Below are positions 17,492-25,670 of a DNA stretch of 64,000 nucleotides, one piece after another. Position 1 is the first letter of the stretch. Each line of letters begins with the position of its first letter. Source of the DNA: CAVZMI01 sp050011775 (GTDB lineage: Bacteria > Bacteroidota > Ignavibacteria > UBA10030 > CAVZMI01). Location of the stretch: positions 124,001 to 188,000 of the forward strand of contig JBEKIL010000004.1 in assembly GCA_050011775.1 (NCBI GenBank), written 5' to 3'. Under the pieces are notes generated by a model, which saw only the letters and a list, made by a program, of their open reading frames with translations, did not search any database and was not told the origin of the DNA. The translations under genes were made by a program, and so were the position numbers.

Positions 17492-17583
17492 TGGCTAAAT
17501 ATAAAGTGCTCGATTGCTCGCCGCCACGAAATCGAGTAAGTCGTAGTGGCGGCTCGCAACGGCAGTTTGCCTAAACGTTAAGT
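17492..17583 (+). other. Weak attC-like site, cassette 3
   Basis: The right core GTTAAGT (17,577-17,583) fits GTTRRRY exactly. The arms TTGCTCGCCGCCACGA and TCGTAGTGGCGGCTCGCAA form a strong hairpin. However, no left end complementary to the cassette start (GTTATGCGCC) is found here, so the site is degenerate or the palindromic insertions to the left have disrupted it. Confidence 0.4.
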
Positions 17584-17639
17584 GCAACGCGTATCCGTAT
17601 AGAACAATTTCCAAAAAATTAAAACTAGTGGAGCAATCC

Positions 17640-19439
17640 TTGAAAAATATCCTCCTCGTCATAAGTTTCTTTTCAATTTTTTCTATACACGTATTGTACG
17701 CTGGACGGGAATCGGAGTATAGTGATAGGTATCCAAAGTTCACCGAAATTATTAAACACGATTCTAGTCTCTATTTTGCCGGGAGCTGGACAAATCGATA
17801 CATTGTTGTCGAAAGAGAAAGAAATGGAACATGGCATACTTATAGCTGTCAGGGAGATAAATATTATCTTGCGGCAACAAGTATTTTTAGTGTTACGGAT
17901 GGATTACTTTTCATGTGTGGTAACGGAGGCTATAAAAAGTTTCTCTTTCAGACAAAGAAGTGGGAAACAACGACCTACGAAATAATAAGACCTTTCTATA
18001 AATCTCAATATTCAAATCAACAAAATGAAATAAGAAAAATACAAAGCCCTGATAATCTAGAACAATTTGAATTTCCACTTCCATCATATAATACACTCTG
18101 CCGCTGGCGATTTTTCCCAAACTCCCTCAATCATATAAATGCTTCAATAGGCCCAAATATTACGAGACATAACACGATATGGTTTACAATAAATTTCTAT
18201 GATGGAGAAGGATCAACGGGGATTGGCGGACTTGGACTATTTGATCTCGATAAAAGAATATTTGGCGTAATAAGGGATAAATTTCTCGCATCTTGTTCAG
18301 GAGGATTACTCACTAACCGCGGAGATACTATCATTATTGCCACAAATCAATCATGTGAATATGGTACGTATGGTGATAATGGTTTAGTATTAATCGATAT
18401 AAAAAAAGGATTGTTGTCAAATATTCCCTGTGCACAAAATACACTTAATGGCGATTATTTCTTAGCCATGAAAATTATTGATGATGTCCTCTGGATAACA
18501 TCCGATAGATCCATCATCTCATGGTATTTCAATAGCAACTCGTGGAATTCTTACCGCATTGAATCGCTAGTCATAAATAATAATTGTAACGTGTATCGGA
18601 AACCGAAAAGATATTCCGATTTTAGTAACGGCGGACTGCCAAACCATATCGATTATGATAGCAGCATCGCTGTCTCTCGTTACATAAAAGGTGATACCGT
18701 TGTATGTGAATGGCCGGGGGATGATTATGCAGAAATACAATGCAAAGAAAATATTTACGGGTGGATATCAAAAGATAAATATGCCTCTTTTTCAAAAAGG
18801 ACAAAAGAAGAACGTGCAATAAGCTACCCCGACGAAATTCTCTACACCGATAGTACACTTAAGATACCATTCCATTCTTTCCGCTCATCCACAATATCCC
18901 TAGAGAGACAGAATGCTGACGCTGTTATGATAGCTGTAAATACTGGATGGATTCGCATGGATGACGTCGATCCAATCCTCTCAGAATCATCGCGAGGCAG
19001 CACTCCTCAATTACGGTGGCATAGTGTTCTTAATTCTGCAATTGATATAAAGCAAGAGGCGTTCTTGACGTTAGGGACAGAACAACAAGAGATACGATCG
19101 AAGATACCTATTCTCGATACCACACTTACAATTTGTAACACAATGGATCTGTACAATAATTTCGAAAATATCATTGATGTGCGATGGTTACCATCGGGCA
19201 GTTTTGACAAGAATTCATGTCCAAAAGGGATAAAGTTAAATTACGATACGGAATTCTGGATTCGAAATAATAGAGTAGAATATAATGGCAAGTTAATATC
19301 AGTAGGTGATACTATTCATGCTGAAGCTGGAGATGCAGTCTACACCTATACAATTTTAGGCTATTCCATAAACGATTCAATAGAGAATTGTTTAAAAGAG
19401 TTAAAATTAAAATATACCGTTGTTATGATACCTAAATGA
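17640..19439 (+). CDS. Secreted hypothetical protein, orphan cassette gene
   Basis: The protein has 599 residues from the TTG at 17,640. GGAG lies 6 bases upstream and the product then starts MKNILLV with a signal peptide ending near YAG; a GTG at 17,628 is the alternative. I do not recognise the protein as a whole. The first half (about 60-310) has repeated Trp- and Gly-rich strands (LYFAGSWTNRYIVVE, GLLFMCGNGGYKKF, DDVLWITSDRSIISWYF) like a beta-propeller. Around residue 355, DTVVCEWPGDDYAEIQCKEN followed by YGWI resembles a bacterial SH3 domain, and WIRMDDVDPIL near 440 a second. The gene is strongly AT-rich compared with the metallo-hydrolase before it. Confidence 0.65.
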   Translation: MKNILLVISFFSIFSIHVLYAGRESEYSDRYPKFTEIIKHDSSLYFAGSWTNRYIVVERERNGTWHTYSCQGDKYYLAATSIFSVTDGLLFMCGNGGYKKFLFQTKKWETTTYEIIRPFYKSQYSNQQNEIRKIQSPDNLEQFEFPLPSYNTLCRWRFFPNSLNHINASIGPNITRHNTIWFTINFYDGEGSTGIGGLGLFDLDKRIFGVIRDKFLASCSGGLLTNRGDTIIIATNQSCEYGTYGDNGLVLIDIKKGLLSNIPCAQNTLNGDYFLAMKIIDDVLWITSDRSIISWYFNSNSWNSYRIESLVINNNCNVYRKPKRYSDFSNGGLPNHIDYDSSIAVSRYIKGDTVVCEWPGDDYAEIQCKENIYGWISKDKYASFSKRTKEERAISYPDEILYTDSTLKIPFHSFRSSTISLERQNADAVMIAVNTGWIRMDDVDPILSESSRGSTPQLRWHSVLNSAIDIKQEAFLTLGTEQQEIRSKIPILDTTLTICNTMDLYNNFENIIDVRWLPSGSFDKNSCPKGIKLNYDTEFWIRNNRVEYNGKLISVGDTIHAEAGDAVYTYTILGYSINDSIENCLKELKLKYTVVMIPK

Positions 19440-19873
19440 TAGGATGTCTCTTTAAATGTAACTAGTGATCATGGCAATTGTCATTTTAATCGAGCTGCGC
19501 ATAACACGCATGGTTACGATGCCCGCCTTCGTCACGACCAATTCCGTCGTGACTCCGGCGGGTAAACTGACAGCTGGTTTCGACGGACTCAATACCGATA
19601 AAGTGCAGGTATTGAATGAGTCGTTTGCCGCGGCCTGGCCCGGGGTGAATCGGCAGGCTCATCACAGAATCGGTCGAGGGCGGGTAAGTTACGGGGTCGG
19701 GGCAGCATGGGCACGTCAGACATTATCTATAGAAAAGAATGTCAAGAGAAAAAGGATCCCCGGTACGAAAGGGGATGACCAAGTGCGTGTGTAGTTAATA
19801 AAGGAAAGCGAAAGAATCATCTAGTTCGGAGTATATTAAACCTCAGGTATAAATGCCGGAGCTATATTTTTAT
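19440..19873. other. Intergenic region with degenerate attC-like site, end of accessory region
   Basis: No believable gene is present. A plus-strand frame at 19,465-19,794 is composed of repeat arms. The right-hand 80 bases up to the rsmI stop are featureless. Confidence 0.5.
19496..19726 (+). other. Degenerate attC-like site, cassette 4
   Basis: The left end CTGCGCATAAC matches the complement of the cassette start (GTTAAGTGCAACGC) at about 10 of 14 positions. GCCCGCC-TTCGTCACGAC pairs with GTCGTGAC-tcc-GGCGGG close by. The right end, CATGGGCACGTCAGACATTATCT, closely resembles the right end of the site at 13,387-13,409, but the core has become ATTATCT. It is probably an inactive site. Confidence 0.4.
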
Positions 19874-20566
19874 CTATCCCTTCTCTTTTTTCTTCCCTTC
19901 AATGACAATGACAAATTCCCCCTTGATGTTCCGTGATGAAAAATGTTCGAGGACCGAAGAAACGGAGCCGCGCAGCACTTCCTCGAATTTTTTCGTCAGC
20001 TCGCGCGCCACGGCAATCCGGCGATCGCCAAAATACTGCTGTATATCTGCAAGCGTGCGGAGTACTTTATGAGGAGATTCGTAGAGAATGACAGTCCGCT
20101 CCTCTTTTGCAAGCCGTTTCAGCATCGTCTGGCGTCCCTTCTTAGCCGGCAGAAAGCCTTCGAAGACAAATGCATCCGCCGATAAACCGCTGACGACGAG
20201 AGCGGCCACAAAGGCGGTGGGGCCCGGAATGGGAACGACCGGCACATCGGCGTCGATTGCGGCACGCACAATGCTGTAAGCAGGATCCGAAATTCCCGGC
20301 GTCCCGGCATCCGACACTAGCGCGATCGATTGACCCTGCTCGAGTTTGTCTATAAGATCGGGGACCCGGCGCTGCTCGTTATAACTGTAGAAGCTTATGA
20401 TCGGTTTTTTAATCTCGAAATGGTCTAATAGAATCTTCGTCGTTCGTGTGTCTTCTGCGGCTATTAGATCGACAGATTTTAATATCTCCAGCGCCCGTAC
20501 GGTGATATCGCCGAGATTGCCGATAGGAGTCGCGACAATAAATAAGACTCCTCGCGAAGCATTCAT
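19874..20566 (-). CDS. rsmI: 16S rRNA (cytidine-1402-2'-O)-methyltransferase
   Basis: The protein has 230 residues from the ATG at 20,566; an open extension to 20,761 runs through a CCCCCTT/AAGGGGG palindrome and is not native. It is a SAM-dependent tetrapyrrole-methylase-fold enzyme that 2'-O-methylates C1402 in the ribosomal P site. Seen motifs: LFIVATPIGNLGDIT at the N-terminus, AEDTRTTKILLDHF, the SDAGTPGISDP loop, PGPTAFVAALVVSGL and FEGFLPAKKGRQ. The length is near the family norm of about 230-290 residues. No good Shine-Dalgarno sequence is seen; another ATG at 20,593 is possible. It is the first gene to the right of the accessory region, reading towards it. Confidence 0.95.
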   Translation of the reverse strand: MNASRGVLFIVATPIGNLGDITVRALEILKSVDLIAAEDTRTTKILLDHFEIKKPIISFYSYNEQRRVPDLIDKLEQGQSIALVSDAGTPGISDPAYSIVRAAIDADVPVVPIPGPTAFVAALVVSGLSADAFVFEGFLPAKKGRQTMLKRLAKEERTVILYESPHKVLRTLADIQQYFGDRRIAVARELTKKFEEVLRGSVSSVLEHFSSRNIKGEFVIVIEGKKKEKG

Positions 20567-20727
20567 TTTATTTGATGAAGAATATTCAATCATAATGTCA
20601 TAATATAGGAATATGAGATGAAAAAAAGAAATAAAAATACGATTCAAACTGACAGTGATATAAATTACTACCCTCAACGTCGGTGGCCTTCGTTGAACCC
20701 CCTCTTTGTCTCTCTCCGAGTCGTAGA

Positions 20728-20745
20728 CCCCCTTGATAAAGGGGG
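20728..20745. repeat. CCCCCTT/AAGGGGG hairpin
   Basis: A 7-bp-arm hairpin with a 4-base loop, preceded by another CCCCCTCTTTG-like run. Such repeats are common in bacterial intergenic regions. No T-tract marks it as a terminator. Confidence 0.6.
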
Positions 20746-20873
20746 AGATACACGTTTTCACTTCCTAACTCTTTCAAAGTTGTTGAGAGAATATAGTCGT
20801 AATTATGATTACAAAACTGGCAGATCCAACATACATAACCGCTATCATAAGCAGTAGATTTCTGGTTTGCATC

Positions 20874-20910
20874 AAAAAAAAACGGCCAGATGCCCCAAGG
20901 CTCCTGGCCG
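20874..20910 (-). terminator. Rho-independent terminator of the lat gene
   Basis: CGGCCAG (20,883-20,889) pairs with CTGGCCG (20,904-20,910). Reading on the minus strand, the hairpin is followed by nine T residues. It lies about 50 bases past the lysine aminotransferase stop codon. Confidence 0.85.
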
Positions 20911-20956
20911 CATTATGGCGTTCTCCCCGTATTTTACATTCCGAAATCCGGAGATC

Positions 20957-22354
20957 CTATTTCAGTGATGAAAGGACCTGACGAATAATTTGCATTCCCC
21001 TATCGACATCTTCCTTTGAAAGTATAAGCGGGGGACGGAACCGGATCGTCCGCTCTCCACAACCCATAATAATCAATCCCAGCTCATAAGCTTTTTTACG
21101 AAATTCTCTCCGGCTCTCGGGAGAATCGAAATCCATGGCGCACATGAGTCCTCTGCCGCGAATGTTGTGAATCAGCAGCGGAAATTCCTCGCCGATCTCC
21201 TGAAGCCGTATCAGAAGATACTCGCCGACAACGCGGGCATTCTCAACGAGATTTTCTTCCTCGATGATCTGCAGTATCTTTGTGAACCGCACCATGTCGA
21301 CGAGATTCCCGCCGAAAGTCGAATTCAGACGGCTCGATTTATGAAATACATTATCCTTCACTTCGTCGACGCGCGTACTGCACATGAAGCCGCAGATATG
21401 CGTTTTCTTACCGAATGCCATCATGTCGGGCTTCACGAAATGTTCATGTGCCCACATGGCTCCGGTCAGGCCGACGCCTGTCTGCACCTCATCGAAGATC
21501 AGCATGATCTCGTTTTCATCGCAGATTCTTCGCAGCTCGACGAAAAACTCTTTCCGGAAGTGGTGATCTCCCCCTTCGGACTGGATCGGTTCGATGATCA
21601 TCGCCGCAATGTCATCCGGATTGTTGATTATCGCTTCTTTGATCTGACCGAGGGCAATCTGCTCCGCATTGATTACCTCATTGAGGTTTCGTTCATTCAA
21701 CGGGAAGCGGATCGCCGGATTCAGAATCCGCGGCCACTTGAACTTCGGGAAATAATTTGTCTTGGTCGGATCTGTATTCGTGAGCGACATCGTATATCCG
21801 CTCCGGCCGTGAAATGCCTGCCGGAAATGAATGACCTGATGTCCCCGTTCTATCGTATATCCTTTTATAAAATTTTTTCGGACCTTCCAATCAAACGCCG
21901 TCTTCAAGGCATTTTCATTCGCCAACGCACCGCCGTCAATATAAAATACATATGGGAAATACGACGGCATCGCGATGCGGCTGAAAGTCTCGACGAATTC
22001 GGCCATCTCAACCGTGTAGATATCCGAAAGCGTCGGCTTATTCACAGCAGCATAACCAAGTTTCTCGCGGAATGCGGGCGAGTTCAAACCGGGATGGTTC
22101 ATTCCCACCGCCGATGATGCGAAAAATGAGAAGAAGTCAAGGAATTCTCTCTCACGCCGCGAATCATAAATATAGCAGCCGTGACTTTTTTGCAGGTCAA
22201 CGACCATATCAAGACCGTCGGCCAGCATGTGCTTCGCGAGCGTGGAATGTACTTCCTGTGGCGTGATGTGGACGGGGGCCGCGGTGACTTTCTTCCCCGT
22301 TACTTCTGTTTCCTTCTGAACGGGGTTCTTATCGACAACCAATGTGTCGGGCAT
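20957..22354 (-). CDS. lat: L-lysine 6-transaminase (lysine epsilon-aminotransferase)
   Basis: The protein has 465 residues and is preceded by AAGGAGG seven bases before the ATG. It is a PLP-dependent class III aminotransferase that moves the epsilon-amino group of lysine to 2-oxoglutarate, giving 2-aminoadipate-6-semialdehyde and glutamate. Family-specific features are visible: the N-terminal VHSTLAKHMLADGLDMVVDL block, FFASSAVGMNHP, IDGGALANENALKTAFDWK, the Asp of FDEVQTGVGLTG, and the PLP lysine in FGKKTHICG. The aldehyde dehydrogenase upstream is a plausible next step. Its own terminator follows. Lysine aminotransferases feed lysine catabolism, or beta-lactam precursors in actinomycetes; catabolism is more likely here. 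Confidence 0.92.
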   Translation of the reverse strand: MPDTLVVDKNPVQKETEVTGKKVTAAPVHITPQEVHSTLAKHMLADGLDMVVDLQKSHGCYIYDSRREREFLDFFSFFASSAVGMNHPGLNSPAFREKLGYAAVNKPTLSDIYTVEMAEFVETFSRIAMPSYFPYVFYIDGGALANENALKTAFDWKVRKNFIKGYTIERGHQVIHFRQAFHGRSGYTMSLTNTDPTKTNYFPKFKWPRILNPAIRFPLNERNLNEVINAEQIALGQIKEAIINNPDDIAAMIIEPIQSEGGDHHFRKEFFVELRRICDENEIMLIFDEVQTGVGLTGAMWAHEHFVKPDMMAFGKKTHICGFMCSTRVDEVKDNVFHKSSRLNSTFGGNLVDMVRFTKILQIIEEENLVENARVVGEYLLIRLQEIGEEFPLLIHNIRGRGLMCAMDFDSPESRREFRKKAYELGLIIMGCGERTIRFRPPLILSKEDVDRGMQIIRQVLSSLK

Positions 22355-22604
22355 GGAACACCTCCTTCATGATTAAGGGTACTATGTCGTTGTAATAAAA
22401 TAGACACAATCCCCCTCTCAGAAGAATTCTTCATGCTCAAAAAACGAAACAATATATGTTACACGACCGACCATGTTATAATATACCTGTTTATAATGAA
22501 AAGAACAATTGTCCCCTTGCTGACGTTCCCTACCTCTATAATAATCGACATCTTTATGTCTTCACTTAAGGAGAAATCCTAATAAATATTGAATTGCACC
22601 TCTA

Positions 22605-22735
22605 TGCCTCGGGAGGTGGACCTCCCTCGTAACACTCTCTTTATTCCGCACCTTCCGAGGGAGCTCTCGCCTCGCTCCTCGCTTCGCTCGGCGAAGCGAG
22701 CGCTCGGCGGAGCGGGTTGCTCCCGAGGAATCTAT
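22605..22735. repeat. Large nested REP-like palindrome
   Basis: The outer arms CCTCGGGAG (about 22,616) and CCGAGGGAGC/GCTCCCGAGG flank an inner hairpin, GCTTCGCtcgGCGAAGC. It contains CTCGCCTCGCTC, the core shared with the palindromes at about 12,250, 17,421 and 36,377. Confidence 0.65.
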
Positions 22736-22740
22736 GCCAA

Positions 22741-22768
22741 CCTTCAACCTTAAACCTTCAACCTTAAA
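22741..22768. repeat. Tandem 14-base duplication
   Basis: CCTTCAACCTTAAA occurs twice in direct succession, just past the aldehyde dehydrogenase stop codon. Related GGTTGA/GGTAAA-type runs are at 29,505-29,535 and 43,641-43,675. Confidence 0.8.
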
Positions 22769-22774
22769 CGCTCT

Positions 22775-24262
22775 TCAGTAATTATCTATTTGTGCTCGTT
22801 GCAACTTGCCGCTGTAGTCGACATACACTGTTTTCCATTCTGTGTAGAAGTCGTACACCGCCCATCCACCCTCACGGTGCCCGTTACCCGTTTCTTTGAC
22901 CCCACCGAACGGCATATGGGCTTCGGCGCCGATGGTCGGGACATTAATATAGGTGATGCCTGCTTTGATATCCCGTATGGCCTGAAATGCCGAGTTTATG
23001 TTTGTCGTGTAGATGGAAGATGAGAGTCCGTACGGTGTGTCGTTGAGAACTGTAATCGCTTCTTCGAGCGTCTTCACTTTAAGAACCGATAATACAGGAC
23101 CGAAAATTTCTTCCCTTGCAATTCTCATTTCCGGAGTCACATCGGTGAAAATTGTCGGTTTGTAGAACCATCCTTTGCTTGCCTCGCCTTCGGTATAGAT
23201 CTCACCGCCTATTGCAATTTTCGCTCTCTCCTTCTTTCCGATTTCTACATAGCTCTGAATTGTATCGCGTTGTGATTTATTAACACATGGACCGACATCA
23301 ACATCCGGCAGCAAACCGTCACCGAGTTTAAGTTTTTCAGTCCGCTTGATCAACATATCGATGAATATATTGTAAACACCTTCCTGAAGTATAAGCCGGC
23401 TCGTTGCAGTGCAGCGCTGCCCGGTGGTCCCGAACGCACCCCAGAGGACGCCGTCGAGTGCGAGCTCAAGATTCGCATCGTCCATAACAATCTGCGCATT
23501 TTTCCCGCCGAGTTCGAGTGAAACACGTTTGAGTGTCTTCCCCGCGGCTGAAGCAATAATCTTCCCGACGGATGAAGAACCCGTGAAGCTGATCAGGTCG
23601 ATATCCGGATGTTCAACTATCTCCATTCCGACTTCACTGCCGGTACCGTGGACGATATTGACGACTCCATCAGGAACTCCGGCTTCCGTCAGAATTTCAA
23701 CAAGCTTTGCGGCAGTCTCAGGAGTATCCGATGCCGGTTTAAACACCACGGTATTACCGCTAAGCAGGGCCGGAAAGATTTTCCAGGTTGGAATTGCCAT
23801 TGGAAAATTCCATGGAGTGATAATGCCGGCAACGCCGATCGGCACTCTTATTGCCATATTAAACTTGTTTGGAAGCTCTGAAGGTACTGTATAGCCGAAC
23901 AGCCGCCGTCCTTCTGTCGCCGCATAGTATGCGGTATCGATTCCTTCCTGAACGTCGGCACGTGTTTCGAGCAGCACCTTCCCCATTTCTTTCGTCATTA
24001 TTCGAGCCAGCTCCTCTTTTCTTGCTACGAGGATATCTCCGACCTTTCGCATGACGTCGCCGCGTCTTGGTGCAGGTACGAGGCGCCATTTCTCGAATGC
24101 CGCTCGCGCTGCTTTCACAGCTTCATCAACATCTTCTTTTGTGGATTTTGGAAAGGTACTGAGGATTTCATCCCAATTGGCAGGATTTCTATTTTCGAAG
24201 GCACGCCCTGATTGTGAATCGATGTTCTTACCATTGATGAAGTTTTTGTAATGCTTCGCCAT
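22775..24262 (-). CDS. NAD(P)-dependent aldehyde dehydrogenase
   Basis: The protein has 495 residues, full length for the ALDH superfamily. AAGGGGGTG precedes the ATG. Visible motifs: VAGIITPWNFPMAIPTWK (cofactor-binding), FKPASDTPETA, SFTGSSSVGKII, ELGGKNAQIV (general-base Glu region), the catalytic Cys in FGTTGQRCTATSR, and EEIFGPVLSVL. It starts 11 bases after purB and so may be co-transcribed with it. Because lysine 6-aminotransferase is the next gene downstream, oxidation of 2-aminoadipate semialdehyde to 2-aminoadipate is a reasonable guess; the sequence alone does not settle the substrate. Confidence 0.92.
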   Translation of the reverse strand: MAKHYKNFINGKNIDSQSGRAFENRNPANWDEILSTFPKSTKEDVDEAVKAARAAFEKWRLVPAPRRGDVMRKVGDILVARKEELARIMTKEMGKVLLETRADVQEGIDTAYYAATEGRRLFGYTVPSELPNKFNMAIRVPIGVAGIITPWNFPMAIPTWKIFPALLSGNTVVFKPASDTPETAAKLVEILTEAGVPDGVVNIVHGTGSEVGMEIVEHPDIDLISFTGSSSVGKIIASAAGKTLKRVSLELGGKNAQIVMDDANLELALDGVLWGAFGTTGQRCTATSRLILQEGVYNIFIDMLIKRTEKLKLGDGLLPDVDVGPCVNKSQRDTIQSYVEIGKKERAKIAIGGEIYTEGEASKGWFYKPTIFTDVTPEMRIAREEIFGPVLSVLKVKTLEEAITVLNDTPYGLSSSIYTTNINSAFQAIRDIKAGITYINVPTIGAEAHMPFGGVKETGNGHREGGWAVYDFYTEWKTVYVDYSGKLQRAQIDNY

Positions 24263-24273
24263 GGTACACCCCC

Positions 24274-25569
24274 TTATGTCAGACCGACCCTTTTGAAGAT
24301 CGTGTCGACATGTTTTGTGCTTCTGGAGAGATCGAATAATTCGTCAATCTCTTTTTGTGAAAGGATTGCCGTAATTTCGGGTTCCGCTTTAAGGAGGTCC
24401 TTGAATTCCTGTTTGGTTTGCCAGGCCTCCATCGCATTTTTCTGGACCAGCCGGTACGCATCTTCGCGATTCATCCCCTTTTTTGTCAGTGCTAGAAGCA
24501 CCGGTTGCGAGAAAATGAGCCCGTGCGTAAGGTTCAGATTCGCCAGCATGTTTTCTGGATAAATAAGAAGTCTGTCCAGAACGTTCGAGGTCAGATGGAT
24601 CATGTAATCGAGTAAGATGCAGCTATCGGGGATCACAACACGTTCAACCGATGAATGGGTGATATCGCGCTCGTGCCACAACGCGACGTTTTCGAGTGCC
24701 GCCATTGCATTTCCGCGCAGAACGCGGGCGAGTCCGGCAATCCGTTCGCATGTGATCGGATTCCGTTTATGCGGCATGGCGGAGGAGCCTTTCTGGCCCT
24801 TAGAAAAATATTCCTCGGCTTCGAATACCTCGGTTCTTTGTAAATGCCGGATTTCCGTCGCAAATTTCTCGAGTGACGCTCCGATAATGGCAAGCGTGCT
24901 CATGAATTCCGCATGACGATCGCGCTGAAGCACCTGTGTTGAAACCGATGCCGGTTTCAATCCCAGTTTTCCGCACACATATTCTTCCACTTTCGGACTT
25001 AGATGCTCGAACGTTCCGACTGCACCCGAAATCATCCCCACCGAGATGGTTTCGATGGCGCGTTCCAGCCGCGAAATATTCCGCTTGGTTTCTTCATACC
25101 AGATTGCAAATTTCAGCCCCATTGTAACAGGTTCCGCATGGATACCGTGTGTACGGCCGACCATGATGGTATTTTTTAATTCCACCGCACGCCGGGCAAG
25201 GATTTCTTTCAATCCCTGAAGTCCTTTTAAAAGCAGCTCTCCCGATTGTTTCATCTGCACCGCCAGTGCCGTATCGAGAACATCCGAAGACGTCATGCCG
25301 AGGTGAATGAAACGCGATTCCGGACCGATATATTCTCCAACGTTTGTCAGAAAGGCGATCACATCGTGCTTGACTTCTTCTTCGATGGCCGCGATACGTT
25401 CAACATCGAATGCCGCCTTCCCCCGAATTACCGATACCGCTTCAGAAGGAATCACACCCAGCTGTGCCTGTGCTTCACATGCAAGGATTTCGATTTGAAG
25501 CCATATAGAAAATTTGTTTTTATCATTCCAGATCGCCCCTATTGCAGGACGTGTATATCGTGAGATCAC
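24274..25569 (-). CDS. purB: Adenylosuccinate lyase
   Basis: The protein has 431 residues and starts at GTG (25,569) with GGAG upstream; its MISRYTRPAIGAIW start is canonical. It cleaves adenylosuccinate to AMP and SAICAR to AICAR in purine synthesis. Signature features: HLGMTSSDVLDTA (catalytic His region), VGRTHGIHAEP, and the fumarase/aspartase signature loop KGQKGSSAMPHKRNPITCE carrying the catalytic Ser. The aldehyde dehydrogenase follows after 11 bases; the protease gene ends 100 bases upstream. Confidence 0.97.
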   Translation of the reverse strand: MISRYTRPAIGAIWNDKNKFSIWLQIEILACEAQAQLGVIPSEAVSVIRGKAAFDVERIAAIEEEVKHDVIAFLTNVGEYIGPESRFIHLGMTSSDVLDTALAVQMKQSGELLLKGLQGLKEILARRAVELKNTIMVGRTHGIHAEPVTMGLKFAIWYEETKRNISRLERAIETISVGMISGAVGTFEHLSPKVEEYVCGKLGLKPASVSTQVLQRDRHAEFMSTLAIIGASLEKFATEIRHLQRTEVFEAEEYFSKGQKGSSAMPHKRNPITCERIAGLARVLRGNAMAALENVALWHERDITHSSVERVVIPDSCILLDYMIHLTSNVLDRLLIYPENMLANLNLTHGLIFSQPVLLALTKKGMNREDAYRLVQKNAMEAWQTKQEFKDLLKAEPEITAILSQKEIDELFDLSRSTKHVDTIFKRVGLT

Positions 25570-25670
25570 TTGATAAGCACTCCTCTCTCTATTAATTAAA
25601 AATTATACTCCGAATTTGAGGAACACAACCTTAAAAAATAAATCGCCAGCCTGTTATTAATTACAGACTC

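Larger units (their letters stand above)
17201..17639. other. Repeat-rich region closing cassette 3
   Basis: No gene is visible. It holds two tandem two-level palindromic units (17,309-17,416), a REP-like palindrome (about 17,418-17,458) and a weak attC-like site ending in GTTAAGT. Confidence 0.55.
20567..20956. other. Intergenic region with palindrome and terminator
   Basis: No gene is visible. It contains CCCCCTT-gata-AAGGGGG (20,728-20,745), part of a CCCCCT-rich repeat, and the terminator of the lysine aminotransferase gene. The rest is AT-rich. Confidence 0.5.
22355..22774. other. Intergenic region upstream of lat, with large palindrome and tandem repeat
   Basis: No gene is visible in 420 bases. 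The left half should carry the lat promoter and includes the perfect palindrome GAAGAATTCTTC (22,421-22,432). The right half has a REP-like palindrome (about 22,605-22,735) and a 14-base tandem duplication (22,741-22,768). Confidence 0.55.

Noticed and set aside
19465..19794. A 109-codon plus-strand open frame
   Set aside because: It lies entirely in the degenerate attC-like site, is built of repeat arms and has no ribosome-binding site or family features.
20567..20761. A 65-codon N-terminal extension of rsmI
   Set aside because: It runs through a palindromic repeat, matches nothing in the family and has no ribosome-binding site.
21167..22117. A 316-codon plus-strand frame opposite lat
   Set aside because: It is the antisense shadow of the strongly supported lysine aminotransferase gene, with no family features.
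22421..22432. Palindrome GAAGAATTCTTC as an operator of lat
   Set aside because: A single short palindrome in AT-rich DNA; nothing ties it to a promoter.
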